A DNA stretch of 64,000 nt, from assembly GCA_003864495.1 (NCBI GenBank), contig ML133411.1:705237-769236 (forward strand). The letters are read 5' to 3'. The position numbers and the translations under genes were made by a program. Origin of the DNA: Nemopilema nomurai. Taxonomy: Eukaryota > Cnidaria > Scyphozoa > Rhizostomeae > Rhizostomatidae. Of this stretch, positions 45,972-58,134 are shown piece after piece (the stretch's first letter is position 1; the number at the start of each line of letters is the position of its first letter). A model generated the notes under the pieces. That model was not told the origin of the DNA. It did not search any database and worked only from the letters and a program-made list of their open reading frames with translations.

Positions 45972-46308
45972 AAATTCGAGTGATATCTAGTTAAGGGCAA
46001 ATACACTTACAGATACTGTGAAATGTTGTCGGCATGTTTGCTTTTAGCTCTATTTGTTAATATTCGAGTGTCTTGAATGCAAGTGTTGAGGTTTAAAAGA
46101 ATTTCCAATCGAGGGGGTGGGGTGGGATTTTTTGGGTTTATAGGTGATATAGATAAATTAACTAGAACTACAACTATCATGTGTTTATATGTCTTCTAGT
46201 ACTATGTATAAAAATCAAAATTTGCAATTTGGAATTTTTAGCAGTAAATCCAACTATACGCATGTGCTAATATATAAAGCCATATGTACTGTAATAGGAA
46301 AATGATTA

Positions 46309-46538
46309 CGAGTTTCCAACGAGTCACCAAGGAGTTACCGAACGAGTTACATTATACATTTACAAAGCTCAGTATGGATGTGAAGGAGATACCAACAAGT
46401 TACCACTTTCTTTATCAAATAGCATATATACATATTTATATAAAAAGTCATGGTAACTCGTGGCTTTCCCATATAAAGCCACTATTAGAAATAGTAACCC
46501 GTTATGGTAACTCGTTGGTGACTCGTTGGTAACTCGTG
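46309..46538. promoter_or_regulatory. Iteron cluster in an inverted repeat (D2)
   Basis: The same arrangement as in D1 with one forward unit deleted and one altered (GAGTTTCC). Forward copies lie at about 46,309-46,360 and reverse copies at about 46,451 and 46,505-46,538, keeping the 11-bp phasing of the reverse cluster. It sits just past the Rep-helicase stop at 46,551. Confidence 0.5.
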
Positions 46539-46711
46539 ACAATTTGAAAATTACACATCGCTACCGCTCATTATCAGTTCTGCAAAGCAGCGAGGATAAC
46601 TCGGAATGGTTTTTTGTTCATCTGCTGGTGTCTGATGGGTAAACTCAAACATTTTCCACCTTACAGCCATCATTTTATTCTCTCTCTCGTCGGTGGTATT
46701 GTACTTCCCCA

Positions 46712-49303
46712 CAGTGGCGGATCCAGACCGGGTTCCAAGGGTTCCGGAACCCTGTCAGATTTTCTTAAGAAAAAATTCCTTAGATTAGTTACCTAAAAAG
46801 ACTCCATCACCGATTACCTTCGTGAAGGTTGTCGTGAAAGGTTGATTGCCTTTTACTGGTTCAATATGGATTCTAGGTTCCGTATTGGCTCTCCTTCGCA
46901 ACGGATAGTTAAGTCTGCACTCAGGCAATATGGATTCCTTATACGGCATTATGTAGTCTCTAAATATGGTATTATAAAAGAAAGGAACCCTGTCGTAGCT
47001 ATGGTGATCTTTTGTAACGTATTATATTCCTCTAAAGAAAGGAACCCTGTCGTAGCCATGGCAGCTCATTGTACCATATTGTATTTTGAAAGAAAGGAAC
47101 CCTGTCGTAGCCATGGCAATTTATTGTAATAGATTGTTTTAGCCACAAACAAAGGAACCCTCTTGGAACCCATTTCAGGTTTCCATTCCAAGGTTCTGAC
47201 CGCTGACCATGCGTGCTTCCGTGATCATAATGGCGACGTTAGAGCGTGACTACGAGGAGCTGCTTGCAGCACTTGTAGGTGAAGATTACCAAACTTTAGA
47301 CAAAATGAAAAAGTCACATTAAAAGGTTATCGAAGTAAAGAACTTTGATATTTCAAAACTTCCCGAGGACTCGGTTTCCACAGGATTTGTGAACGAGGAT
47401 ATGAAATATTCAATGTTTTCTCTTGCTCAAAAGGAGAGCAGTATTTGCGGCAAGGTTCGTTAAGATTTTTGTTTCTGACTATGAAGCCTTGCTAAATTTA
47501 ACAAAGACACTCTCTTATAAAACTGTAAAAAAACCGAGACTGACAAAATGCACGATTAGGTCTATAACTATGTGCTGTCCTAAAAGTCACACTTTGGCAA
47601 CTTCTAAATGCCACACCTGTCTTTCCTCTTTACTTACATTTGTGTTGAATATTGTATGTTGTGTATATAAAATCATTGAAACTGCTCATTCACACAATAG
47701 AGGGTTACCAGCTCAGAATTCATTCATTGACCTGCCAGCCTGAAGTCACCCTGATTTCAACAAGGTCAAGGAAGATGAGCCCTCCTCCTTGGCACCCCAT
47801 GAGTATTAGTATTAATTTACACATAGTATGAGCTGAAGTAATTATTTTTGCACTCCATTCCATAGTTCCTGCATCCTTGGTGGTCTTTTCTCATCATCAT
47901 ATTACCAGGCATATGCATACAGCAAACTAAAAGCTTTAGTGTTATGATAATTTGACTATCAGAGTGCAATAATTTTTCATTTAGAACAACTGGTGATGGA
48001 ATTGTCTTTTTAATGCTTGCTCTATTGCTTTATGTGGAAATTAAAGTCTCAGTTCTTCTCTAAGAATTCTCACAGCCATTGAATTATTTGTAAATGCTGA
48101 ATTTTATGCAAACCATCCTTACACCTTGTCTTCATTCTGCTATTTCCACCAAAATCTATTCCCATTACCCTAAAGGCAACAATGCAACTAATCATTTTTA
48201 AACAGAGAAATATTGCCAGAATTTGTTACAGATGTTATAGGTCAGCAATTAGTTCACATTCTTCAGACAAGGTGTGGCTATGTCAGCACAGCTTCACATT
48301 ATACTTTTAATCCAAACCACTTTGTCCCAATCCTTTTATTGGTGAAGATTCTCAAGGCAAAACATGTAAATCCATGCTTCTGTATCAGCACCTAAATTTG
48401 TTCAAACAAAGTTGAATCTGCCTCCCAAAAGACTCTCTAAAGAAATCATCAACTGATTGGAAAAGAGTATTTCCAAGGGAGCAAAGCGAATACAAGAGTT
48501 TGATTGTATCAGTGGTGACTCAGCAACCCCTGAAAAGAAACCTTGCTTTCCTCTTTTTTTCTGGAAGTGTTAGTTCTTTTGATATCAATTGGCCACTTTG
48601 TCTTTTCTGGAAAACATCTACTAATGATTCTGAGCTTGCAGATTTCTTAAAGGTTGGGTCCCTCCACAAGATTTTGAATTTCCTCTTAAACTGGAGTGTG
48701 GCAAATCAGAAAATTTCCACTCAGTTGGCTGAATGATTTTCCTTGGCTTGCTTATTCAAAATTTTCAAATGGGTGTTTTTGTGTTCCATGTTTATTCTTT
48801 GCAAAGAAAATTGGTCATTCTGAAGCAAGAATAAAGAAATTAAGAATAAAGGAATAGAGCAAGAAATTGATATATTGCTTTTCAGTTATTACAGTGTTTT
48901 AAAGAACTGTTGCTGATCATTGATATTTGCCTTGCCTTGTCAATTATTACCCTGTTTTAAAGAGCTGTTGCTGCAACAAATAAACCCTGCAACAAAGAGT
49001 GGGTGGCACCCCATGGGACCCTTGCTTTAAGCAGATAATACAAATGGTTGTTATTGTACCATTTGGGGAACAGGAAGCAAACATTTTAGAGTGTATTTCA
49101 TCTATCTTTTCATTATACTTTGCTTTATATCTTAACATTTCATTCATCTTCTTTTCTCTCGACAAGCTCATTTCGCTGGTGAATATGGGCGTTGCCACTA
49201 TCTCCCGCGATTTTAAGGGCGTGGTCTCTAAAAAATTTCCCGGGGCTACGCCCCCGCCCCCCCCTTTGGAACCCACTCAAAATAATTCCTGTGTCCGCCA
49301 CTG
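46712..49303. mobile_element. hAT element in D2, no transposase recognised
   Basis: Ends CAGTGGCGGA and TCCGCCACTG are flanked by perfect 8-bp CTTCCCCA (46,704-46,711 and 49,304-49,311). D1 has the empty site near 27,602-27,610. The inner ends share GGGTTCCAA-type sequence. Bases 47,225-47,460 hold a short frame starting MATLERDYEELLAAL with an early stop, and scattered open segments follow (48,213-48,400; 48,500-48,736). None matches a transposase I recognise, so I treat it as non-autonomous or badly decayed. Confidence 0.85.
46981..47165 (+). repeat. Short tandem repeat inside the hAT element
   Basis: AAAGGAACCCTGTCGTAGC begins at about 46,981, 47,038 and 47,093 (period 55-57 bp), with a degenerate fourth copy near 47,150. 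Subterminal repeats of this kind are common binding sites in hAT elements. Confidence 0.6.
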
Positions 49304-50877
49304 CTTCCCCAAATACTTTAGCGGCTCCTTCCCAGTAGCAAAAACCGGCGTGTCTTTGTCAAACAGTATGTCTTGGGCATACGTGCGTTTGGGCGCGGTT
49401 AGATGTAAAATTTGCCCCTCTAAGTGGAGAAGCATGTCTATACAGGCCATTATCTCATTTGTATAACGAAAATCGTTCAGGAATATGACTTCCTTAGTTT
49501 TGGTGCTTGAATTTGCTTGGTTTGTGAATGTGTCGTAATTGAAATTCAATGGGTCCAACAGGAATGTCTTGCCACAATTTGCAGGTCCTACTATCATCAC
49601 ATTGCGATATTTTCCCCTTCCTTTTATCAGCAATTCTGAAACGGCTGCAGCAAACACATATAAATTAACATCATTGTTTTGCAAGATTTGTTTCCCACAA
49701 ACAATCTATTGGCCATGGCAGTCAGGCGTACATTGACCAGAGTGGGAAGTCTTTATTCTGCTCATTCTTGTAGCTCGGCTTCTGGCTATCGTTGCTGCCA
49801 CATCTTTCATTTTCCACGCCGAAGAAATGAGTTCATTCACAGATTTTTGCGACCTTCCTAGAATAAAGGCTGCCAGGACATCTTTTCCTTCTTCCTTTTG
49901 CTCCTGTGCCAAGGCATAAAGCTCTCTGTCGTCTTTAATATTTTTTGCGATAATGGCATCTGCTACATCTAAGTTGGACAATCTCTGTTTGACTTTCTGT
50001 TTTGAAGGTTCTGCATGCACATCTGTTGTATCTGAATCTGCATTTCTTTGGCGTTTCTTTTTCATCAGCTGCTTTGAAGATTTGGACGTTCTTGGTTATG
50101 TTGCTGATTTGAGATCTGGGTGGTGGTCACTGTGTAATGGGTTGTAATCCTCTTTCATGTATGAACTGTAGTAATTGCAATACTTTTCCCCTTCAGATAA
50201 GTTCACAGTCACACCATGCTTGCTAGAGAGGTAATGATTAGCTCTGAGCCAACGTATACCCCCAAAGAACTTGATAGCCATGTGGTAGTGAAAGCCAATG
50301 TCAGAATGAGCTTCTTTTCCACACACCAAATGCACGACCTTTGCCTTAGACTTTCCTTCAGAAAAAGATTTATTCACTGCGGCAGCAAATGACTCTCTTG
50401 TTGGGAATTTTGCTTCATCCACTTTACTGTAGGTAACTAGGTAGCATCTGCGAATTTCTCTCTCTTCGAGGCTTTCAGACATTGTTAAAAAGTTCTTCGT
50501 ATGAAAAGATGGACGTTAAGTTGAATTTCAAGTTGAATGCTATAGTGCCAAATAGCAAATCTGAAGCAAAACGCTTTGTGCACGCTATTTAGCCCATACC
50601 AACCAATGATTTATAGTTGATTGACTAGGCAGGACCCTCAACATCTATATTTCCCATGATATTATGTACCCACCACGTAGAGAACTATAAATCTTATTAA
50701 TGTAGGCAAACATGCCACGTCTCCTCAGATTTACTACGTCAGGTGCAGCATTTTGAAATTATTTATTTTTATGAAGATTCGACACATAATACTCTAAAAG
50801 ACCGACTTCCTAGTTTTTTAGGATTGGGCGCCCATTTCTAGACCCCTAGTAGCTCTTTCCGACACACAACAAACTGA

Positions 50878-51100
50878 TATGATTGGACTGGCTTGCAAAT
50901 TGCTGCCTTTTTTAAAAGATACACTCTCCACTCCTCACAAGCAATGTTTGGATGCTTATTTATTCATTTCGGTAAGTGATACTTCGGTATTTCCAAAAAA
51001 ACAACATTGCTGCAGGGGTTGTTTTGATACCATTTAGGGGATTAAATTGCAATCTTAGTTGTTTTTTTCTCCAGTCCACTAACCTTTTGGGCAGGATTGT
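50878..51100 (+). repeat. Boundary repeat X, copy 3 (stub of D3)
   Basis: About 223 bases like the starts of D1 and D2, ending at AGGATTGT, after which unrelated sequence begins. The inverted-repeat arms are degenerate. It marks the right limit of the tandem array. Confidence 0.75.
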
Positions 51101-51869
51101 AGGTGAAGATATAGGTTTGAAGCTGCCAAAGATTTATGCAGTTACAGGTTGAGATAGAACATCATTCTTCTTTGGTGTTTCAAAGATTAAAGTTCTCAAA
51201 AAAATAATGAAGGACAATTCCAAGCTCAAATGGCTTGATTCTCTTGGGAAATCTGAAGTTTTGAGTCCTGAAGAATTGAGTGCAGTCACAATGTTTATAC
51301 AGAAAGTCTTTTATAACGGTAAGGAGAACGAAAGCTTGGTTGAGACGAGAATTAGACTCTATAAGTCAATGAAATGAAAGTCATCTCAAGCTTTGCCATC
51401 TGACCAAGATTCAATTGTCCAAGCAATCAAAAGAGTACATTTCCAAACATTCTTCTGATTGCCTTTTAATGATAGGCTTCCTGAAGACATGGATTGCAGC
51501 AAAAACGGGTGGGCAAACGATGGTGAGACGGTTGTGCCAATATGGTTTACAGGTAAGTCCTTCTAAAATACACCTTCTTAATCGTGAATTCAATCTGAAT
51601 AACACATTAATTCCTTTTCGAGCCTTTCTACATTTATTTTTCCAGGTGATCAGTTACCTCAGACACTTAAAACAAGCTAGGCTCGTAAACGAAACAAAGT
51701 TTCAAGGCCTCGAGGAAAGTGTGTTAGACGAGACAGCTATTATGACTCTGATTCCAGTAGTGACGGTAGCTCAAAGGAAACACACATTTCTAGCAGGGAA
51801 TTGGATTTTATATTTTTCGGCGATTCAACTGACAATGAAAGTGACAGGGAAAGTGACTGGCTTCCATAA
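51101..51869 (+). pseudogene. Unidentified multi-copy-type gene fragment (C-terminal part)
   Basis: One frame reads GLKLPKIYAVTG-stop-DRTSFFFGVSKIKVL, then LSPEELSAVTMFIQKVFYNG, ENESLVETRIRLYKSMK, a stop, and further on an acidic tail ending DNESDRESDWLP and TAA at 51,867-51,869. A Cys to TGA change likely explains the first stop. This resembles a protein type I associate with repeated, element-linked genes in invertebrates, but I cannot name a family. It is adjacent to the array and may have been truncated by its insertion. Confidence 0.45.
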
Positions 51870-52443
51870 ATGGCTGTATACTCACTCTACTACAGAATTT
51901 AAAGCGTTTTGTTGTTTTGAATATATCGTTGCGTTGTGTTTATCCCATAGTCCTCTGTATACTTAAGCTCCTATAAATTGATTGAAAACGCCTTCTATCC
52001 AAATACATTCCATTTTCAATCTTATAGTTACAGTTTTAAAAAATATATGTATATGACGTCATAAAAGCGTTAATTAATGAGCTATTTAAAGTAATTTTAG
52101 GTATACCTACCCAATGGACGTGTTTCTCTATCATAGAGTGATAAAATATCTTAAAGTGCCTATCACGTCATTTCAAAAACTTTTATTATTCATGATAAAT
52201 TGAAAGAATGATGCATATAGTTGTGTTTTTTTCAAATCCACCTTCTTTCTCTTGAATTTCGTCGTTAATTGTTGTTTTTCTTCCCCCTATTTGCCCCATA
52301 TATATGAAATTTTGCGTCCCTTTGAAATGGCATGGGGCGAGCGGGCTGTGACGTAGATTCCGGAACGATATTTGTTTACATAAACACAGCCACATGGTTA
52401 CCATTAAAGGGATTCTGGAGTGTGGCAAAACCGCAATTCGAAT

Positions 52444-55400
52444 ATGCCGGACAGATGCGTCGTTTATGGCTGTAATAACAGTAACAGTAAGGAGTGTAAA
52501 GACAGGGGAGTTTCACTCCACAGAATCCCTTATTGGAACGACGACAGACCGATTGCCAAGCGGAGAAGAAAACAGTGGATTGACTTCGTGCGCGTGAAAC
52601 GAGCCAACTTTCAGCCCTCGAAGTTTTCCACAATTTGTAGCCAGCATTTTCGATCGGAAGATTTTGAAAGACCATTCACAACTTTACCTGGCTTTTCAGG
52701 TGATTTAAAAAACGTTTTGTGGAGAGACGGTGAAGGGATCATTGCTGTCCCTTCGATTTTTACATCGCCAGTAGATGCAAATTCGACGACGACAATGTCA
52801 CCTGACAGCAAAAGAAAGTCAAGGAAACATCGAATGGTTAGTTGAATCTGCTCAATTTAACACCGCAAATAAACATTGTTTCTGTTCAAAGAAATTTATT
52901 TGTTAAATATTCGTTTTTTGCTGCCTAGGCCATTAGATCAGCTATGAAGACCATCCAAGATAAAGAGGCTCATTTGTCTGAACAATCACAGGAAGAACAA
53001 GGGAACTTGGTGGAAGGGTACGATGAACAAGACTTTTCAGATTGTGGAAACGCGGAACCACCCGTATGTTTTGACAGTTTTCTAATTCTCTAACATTATC
53101 CATTATTTATTTTTTTCTTAGAGTAAGTAAACACTGCTTGTTTTATAAAACCACCATTTTTTACAAGGCAAGCAGATTTCATTACACAATTTCAGAGATT
53201 TATACCAGGGGAACACAGGCCCGCAATTACATACTCTGTTACAAAGAATAATAGTGAATAATTTTGTGATATATTGGAGGATATTTACCCCCTCCTCCAG
53301 CCAACTCTTTTCAATGACCCTGCAAAGCTGTTAAATATTATTGACTCTACAACTTATATCGGAAGAATAAATGAAAGATGTTTCTTACAGCAAAAAGATG
53401 TGGCATGTCAGACACTTGGGTGTAAAAATTGCAAACGGTTGGTCACAAAGACAAGAAGATTACGAAATTTGTGGCTGTCTAAGAGGATGGAAGCCAAAAA
53501 ACTTAAAATTGAACTAGACAAAATAAGTGGTCAGTATCAAATTTTGTAACTTTTATATTTTTACAAAGAAATAATGATAAAAATTGTTAAAACAATAGTT
53601 TTTTAAAAATTTCTTAATGACCCTCCAGTATACTCCTACAATTAATATTTCAAGAAGCCTAATTTGATTACCACCATCTATAAAGAGAAACAGTTCTAAT
53701 TGAACCTTTTCTATCAATTTATATTCTTTAGGACTAACATTACAGTACACACACAATATCTATTTTTGTCTGTTACAAAAAGTTGATAGTTACTTAAAAG
53801 ATTTTTTTTATTTTAGTTGAACAGCTAGACAATATTGGAGATCAGGGCAATATCAACAAAGTTGGGAATGAGGATGAACCAGCAGACAAATCAATGGAAG
53901 TTGTTTCATGTGATGATGATTCAGATGATGGTGATGATGAGGTTGATGATTGTGATGATGATTATGATATAGAAGAAGATATGGATTCTGAAGATGATGT
54001 TTCTGAGTTTACAGCTAGGTCAGTATAAACCAAATAGATTCCAACATATTCATATTAAAGCAGGTCAATCACAATAACTCAAACATTTTTCATAAGGCAA
54101 TTTTTCTTCCTTCTACAAGGTATCAGGGTAAGCACAGTTTACCATTTTGATATGATAAAAGATAGAACTTGCTGTTTCACAAAGAGAGGTGAATCAGATA
54201 CATTTTGAGCCGAAGCTTGCAAAGTTTTATTTTTGAGACTCCCAATTAACTACCTGGAGAATAAGAACCTTGTATATGAATATTCATGTCTTGTTATTTT
54301 GCAGTGAAATTGAAACAGATGTCAGGAAGCATCCAAAGTACATTGTATTCTTGATGCAAATCCTTCTCCTTTTCAAATTTTGCCCTGTTTGCAAGGAAGA
54401 TTCCCCACAAATACGCTCAAGAGAAGTTGGAACAATGTTAGAGGTGAAAACAATATGCAAAAATGATCTCTGCCCTAAAGGATCAATGTTTGGAGAAGCC
54501 AACCAGAGATTAGTGGAACAAACATTCCAGCTGTAAACCTGTTGTTGTGTTTTGCTATTCTTGCTGCTGGTGGATCAGCCAGTAAAGTTTTTAGAGTCTT
54601 TTCCCATATGGGACTTGCGTGTATTTCACTGGGTACATTCTTTAAGCATCAGAAAGTGAGTATTATATATAATTATGGATGGTCAAAATTAATCATTTTT
54701 CTTTCCATGATAAATTATTCTATAGCAGGAAGCTCTTAAGCTCATCACAGCAGAGGTAAAGTGAAGATGAAGACACAATTCCTTATACCCCTTCTCATAA
54801 GAACAAATGAGAAAGCGGTCTAAAATGTACCTAAAACTTCACCTTCTTTCCTAGGAAAAACTGTTTCCAGCCATATATACATTTTGGTTGAATTATCAAA
54901 AAGGTCTTTTGATAAAATTATTTGGAATGGGTGAAAAAATTGTAATTTCGGGAGATGCAAGACACGATAGCATGGGACATTGTGCAAAGTATGGAGCATA
55001 CACGGTATTCTGTTCTAATACAGCTGAGATCATCCATTTCTCCCTAGTTCAGGTATTTAACCAACTTCAAGTTTTATTAATTTATTTAACCAACTTCAAG
55101 TTTTATCAATTTGTTGTGGAACTATCCATTACCACATTTGGAAAATACAATTTGATATCCAAATTCTTCAAATTCAATCAGATGAATGATGAAAACAATT
55201 TATACTTCCTATTATTGTAGGTACTTAAATTATTTTATGTTTAACAGCGTAATGAAGTTGGTAACAGTGCTGGTATGGAGTTTGAAGGTTTCAAGCGCTG
55301 CATGGCATTTCTCCAAAGAGGAAATCTTGAGCCTTCGACATTCATATCAGACAGACACCTCTCAATCACGAAACATATGAGGGAACAGCTTCCTAACATC

Positions 55401-57645
55401 AGACATTACTTTGATCTTTGGCATTTGAAAAAAAGCAAGTAAATTTATTATTTCTTCTCTAGCGGAAAATACCAAGAGTAAAGTTTGAAAGCTGACATTG
55501 TTTCGTCAGTCATTGAAGATACTTTTTACTATGAATGCTATTTAAAACTATACAATATTTTCATGTTTTTACCTTTTACTAACATTATGACCTTCTCCAT
55601 ATAATACTTGCTTTTATAATCATATCTAACACTAAATGTGGTGATTTTCTGGCGATAAGCATCTAAAAAGCCATCGAGTTAAAATTGTATAAGGGGATGA
55701 AATTATGTTAGTAAAACGTTGTTCTTAAATTACAGAAATTCGAAAAGTACTTCTGAAAATCACCAAAAATAAAGACTGTGGTGAACTCTCTGACTGGATA
55801 AAACCCTGTGAAAATCACTTGTATTGGAGTGCTACCTCAACACCTAGTGGAAATGGGGAAATTATTTGGGCAAAATTTTCTTCATTCGTACACCACATTG
55901 TCAATGAACACCAACAGTTCAAGAATCAACTGTTCAATAAATGTGCCCACGATGAAGAGATAGAAGATCGAAAATGGTTGACTAAAGGTACCTTTCAGAA
56001 AATATAACTTCAAGGAAATTTTCTGTGAACATGGGAGAAATTGGATCTTTTTCGAAATTTTCCAAAGTCAGAATAAACCCATCAACCAAAAATAGCTATC
56101 AAATGCAAAAATTCCATTGTCTATCAAATGCCAAAATTCCATTGTCATCAAAATTTAAAATATCTTATCACTCATTATTATTTTTTATTATTCTCAGATT
56201 CTGACGTTCATGTGAAGCTTAAGCAGGCTCTTTTCAAAAAGTCTTTTCAGAGTGGAGTCAAGCAAGCTTCTCCTCTTTCACAAACAAGCTGCCTGGAAGG
56301 GTTCCACTCAGTTCTCAACCACTTTGCACCAAAAATGACATCTTTCAGCTTTACTGGAATGATCATACGGTAATATCTATGGAAAATTTGCACAAAGTGC
56401 AAATTTCAAGTTTGAAATTCAGAATTGTTCATTTAAAAAGTTTTCTGTTTTGGTTACTTTTCAAAAATATGCCTTATTGTAAAGTGTTTTATGTTTTCCC
56501 ACAGACATATTTTGGCAGCTACACACTTTAACAGGAACCTTAAACGTGAACTGAGAACTTCTATTGTCACTGGTTTACCACAAGTTAAAATTGTGTATCC
56601 AAAATTTAAAAATGGTATTGCAACTGTGAGGGATGTCCGTGTTAAGCAGAACTTTGGTAAATACAGATTAATTTTGTTATTTCTTTAAAAGCAAATATAA
56701 ACAAAAGTTTTCCTATTTAAAAATACATAGATTTACTTTGATTCAAATTTTGAAGAGGCTAAGGCAAACAAAATGTTGAAGAGGCTAAAGTCTAATGCTC
56801 TTTTTTAAAAATAAATACTTCGAGAAATTCAATTTGTGAATCACTCCTGACTCGGGTGTTACTATCAGTTGTTTTATTTTAATTTTTTTATAAAATGTAG
56901 ATTATGTAACTGAGATATTCAAAACTCTTCTGGACTGCATCATTGATGGGTCACTAGAGGGAACCAGCATGGCGCTAAAAGAGATGGTGCCACCTCCATG
57001 CACACTGTGTTTGAAAAAGAAAGCAGCACGATTGCTGTTGAAAAGCATTTTGCAAGGAAGGCAATGGTATCAGTTGAAGTTCCTCCAACAACACCAGGTT
57101 CGTAAAAAGAAGGAATTGCAACTGTTAGCCCATATAAATGACTGTTTTATGTAAATGAAACTTTTCAATTTCAGATAAAAAATTTTCTCAAAATACATTT
57201 TTCTAGCATGAGAAAAGTTCAAATGTGGCACCAATTCCTATTTGAGAAACCTATTATTGCATTTAATTGTATCAAAACACACAAACTCAAGAGTTCGATT
57301 ACAAATGGTTCTTTATCGTTCAATATTCGAATCTGTAGACAACATAACCAGGGAAGTAGCTAATGGTAAATGTGATATTCCCAATTTCTCTTGACTTTGT
57401 TGATAAATCTTCATTTTTTTGTAATTTCCTTAGTCAATCGGAATGTGAAATAGCACTTAATTAGGTCTCTGTCACAAGCTGAGGAGGTTTCTATTTACAA
57501 TTTTCTATTGATTTTAGTGGAAGAGGTACAGCAGCAGATTGAGCAACAGCATACAAGCCTCCAAAAGGATGTTCGCAGATGCAGACTATGCAAAAATCCA
57601 ATAAAAGGCCATAAAAATGTCATTAACTGCCCAAAAAATAACTGA
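52444..57645 (+). pseudogene. Kolobok-type THAP transposase pseudogene (element H)
   Basis: Exon 1 (52,444 to about 52,834) is a canonical THAP finger: RCVVYGCNN, IPYW, W, STICSQHF. Further exons match element G in order: acidic (53,817-54,018), FCPVCKEDSPQ and SQPEISGTNIPAVNLLLCF with a frameshift at about 54,490, EKLFPAIYTFW and SGDARHDSMGHCAKYG (first Asp, about 54,950), ISDRHLSITK (second Asp) and YFDLWHLKKS (about 55,345-55,435), a tryptophan-rich exon (55,736-55,985), CLEGFHSVLNHFAPKM (Glu, about 56,290), THFNRNLKREL (56,505-56,655), a frameshifted exon near 56,900-57,100, and a CRLCKNPIKGHKNVINC knuckle ending at 57,645. A stop near 53,259 also blocks an early exon. Confidence 0.7.
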
Positions 57646-58134
57646 ACCAATTTTCAGGACTCCCTGTTAGTTGGCCCACATCGTTAAGCTAACCATTTCT
57701 ATTTAGATATCATTTTCAAGTTTATACCAAATCCCGGTTGAGGTTTACTTGTGTACCACATTTTATTTGTAAATTATCATTGTAAGCCTTTTCAGTCTGC
57801 AACCTTACAATATATGATTCTTATGGTTTCCATGCACCTCTAAGAAGTTTGAAGGAATTAAAATAACCCATTGTTTGAAGTATCAAGTCAAATATTATTT
57901 TGTAGCATGTTTATATACATATAAAACAATTTAAGAGTGCCCTCCTTCCTCCAGCAAAAAGCCAGGGGCTTTTTCGTACATATAAATATGGGATGCAATA
58001 TCACACCTTTTGTGATATTTTTTTCTCTAGAATGATAGACTATTTGATAAAAATGGCTTTGCTCTCCAGCTGATGTCCTTTAGAGAAAGCAGATAATAAA
58101 AACAAAGTATAATTTTTGCAGCTCAATTTATCCA

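Larger units (their letters stand above)
46551..50482 (-). pseudogene. Rep-SF3 helicase pseudogene of D2, split by a hAT element
   Basis: Segments 50,482-49,312 and 46,711-46,551. The HUH motifs are as in D1 (CYLVTYSK, FHYHMAIKF, YYSSYMKED). The helicase keeps an intact Walker A (GPANCGKT, about 49,575-49,600), EVIFLNDFRY and PVFATGKEP. The hAT insertion follows PLKYLGK, and the C-terminus resumes at NTTDERENKMMAVRWKMFEF. The same in-frame TAA (about 50,096) and TAG (about 49,706) as in D1 are present; relatives usually have Trp at the second, so TGG to TAG is likely. Inactive. Confidence 0.8.
23011..51100. repeat. Head-to-tail tandem array of a Rep-helicase/Tc1 unit (D1, D2, stub of D3)
   Basis: The sequence starting TATGATTGGACTGGCTTGC occurs at 23,011, 44,481 and 50,878 in the same orientation. 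D1 spans 23,011-44,480 and D2 spans 44,481-50,877; D3 is a ~223-bp stub to 51,100. After removing later insertions both full units are about 3.8-3.9 kb and collinear: boundary repeat X, Tc1-like transposase relic (+), iteron/inverted-repeat block, Rep-helicase pseudogene (-), promoter-side non-coding, next X. D1 and D2 share frameshifts and stops, so the template was already defective, or copies were homogenised. The array could be a tandem duplication or an integrated concatemer. Confidence 0.85.

Noticed and set aside
47423..48736. Open frames inside the D2 hAT element as a transposase
   Set aside because: Short, in different frames, with no hAT catalytic or dimerisation motifs.
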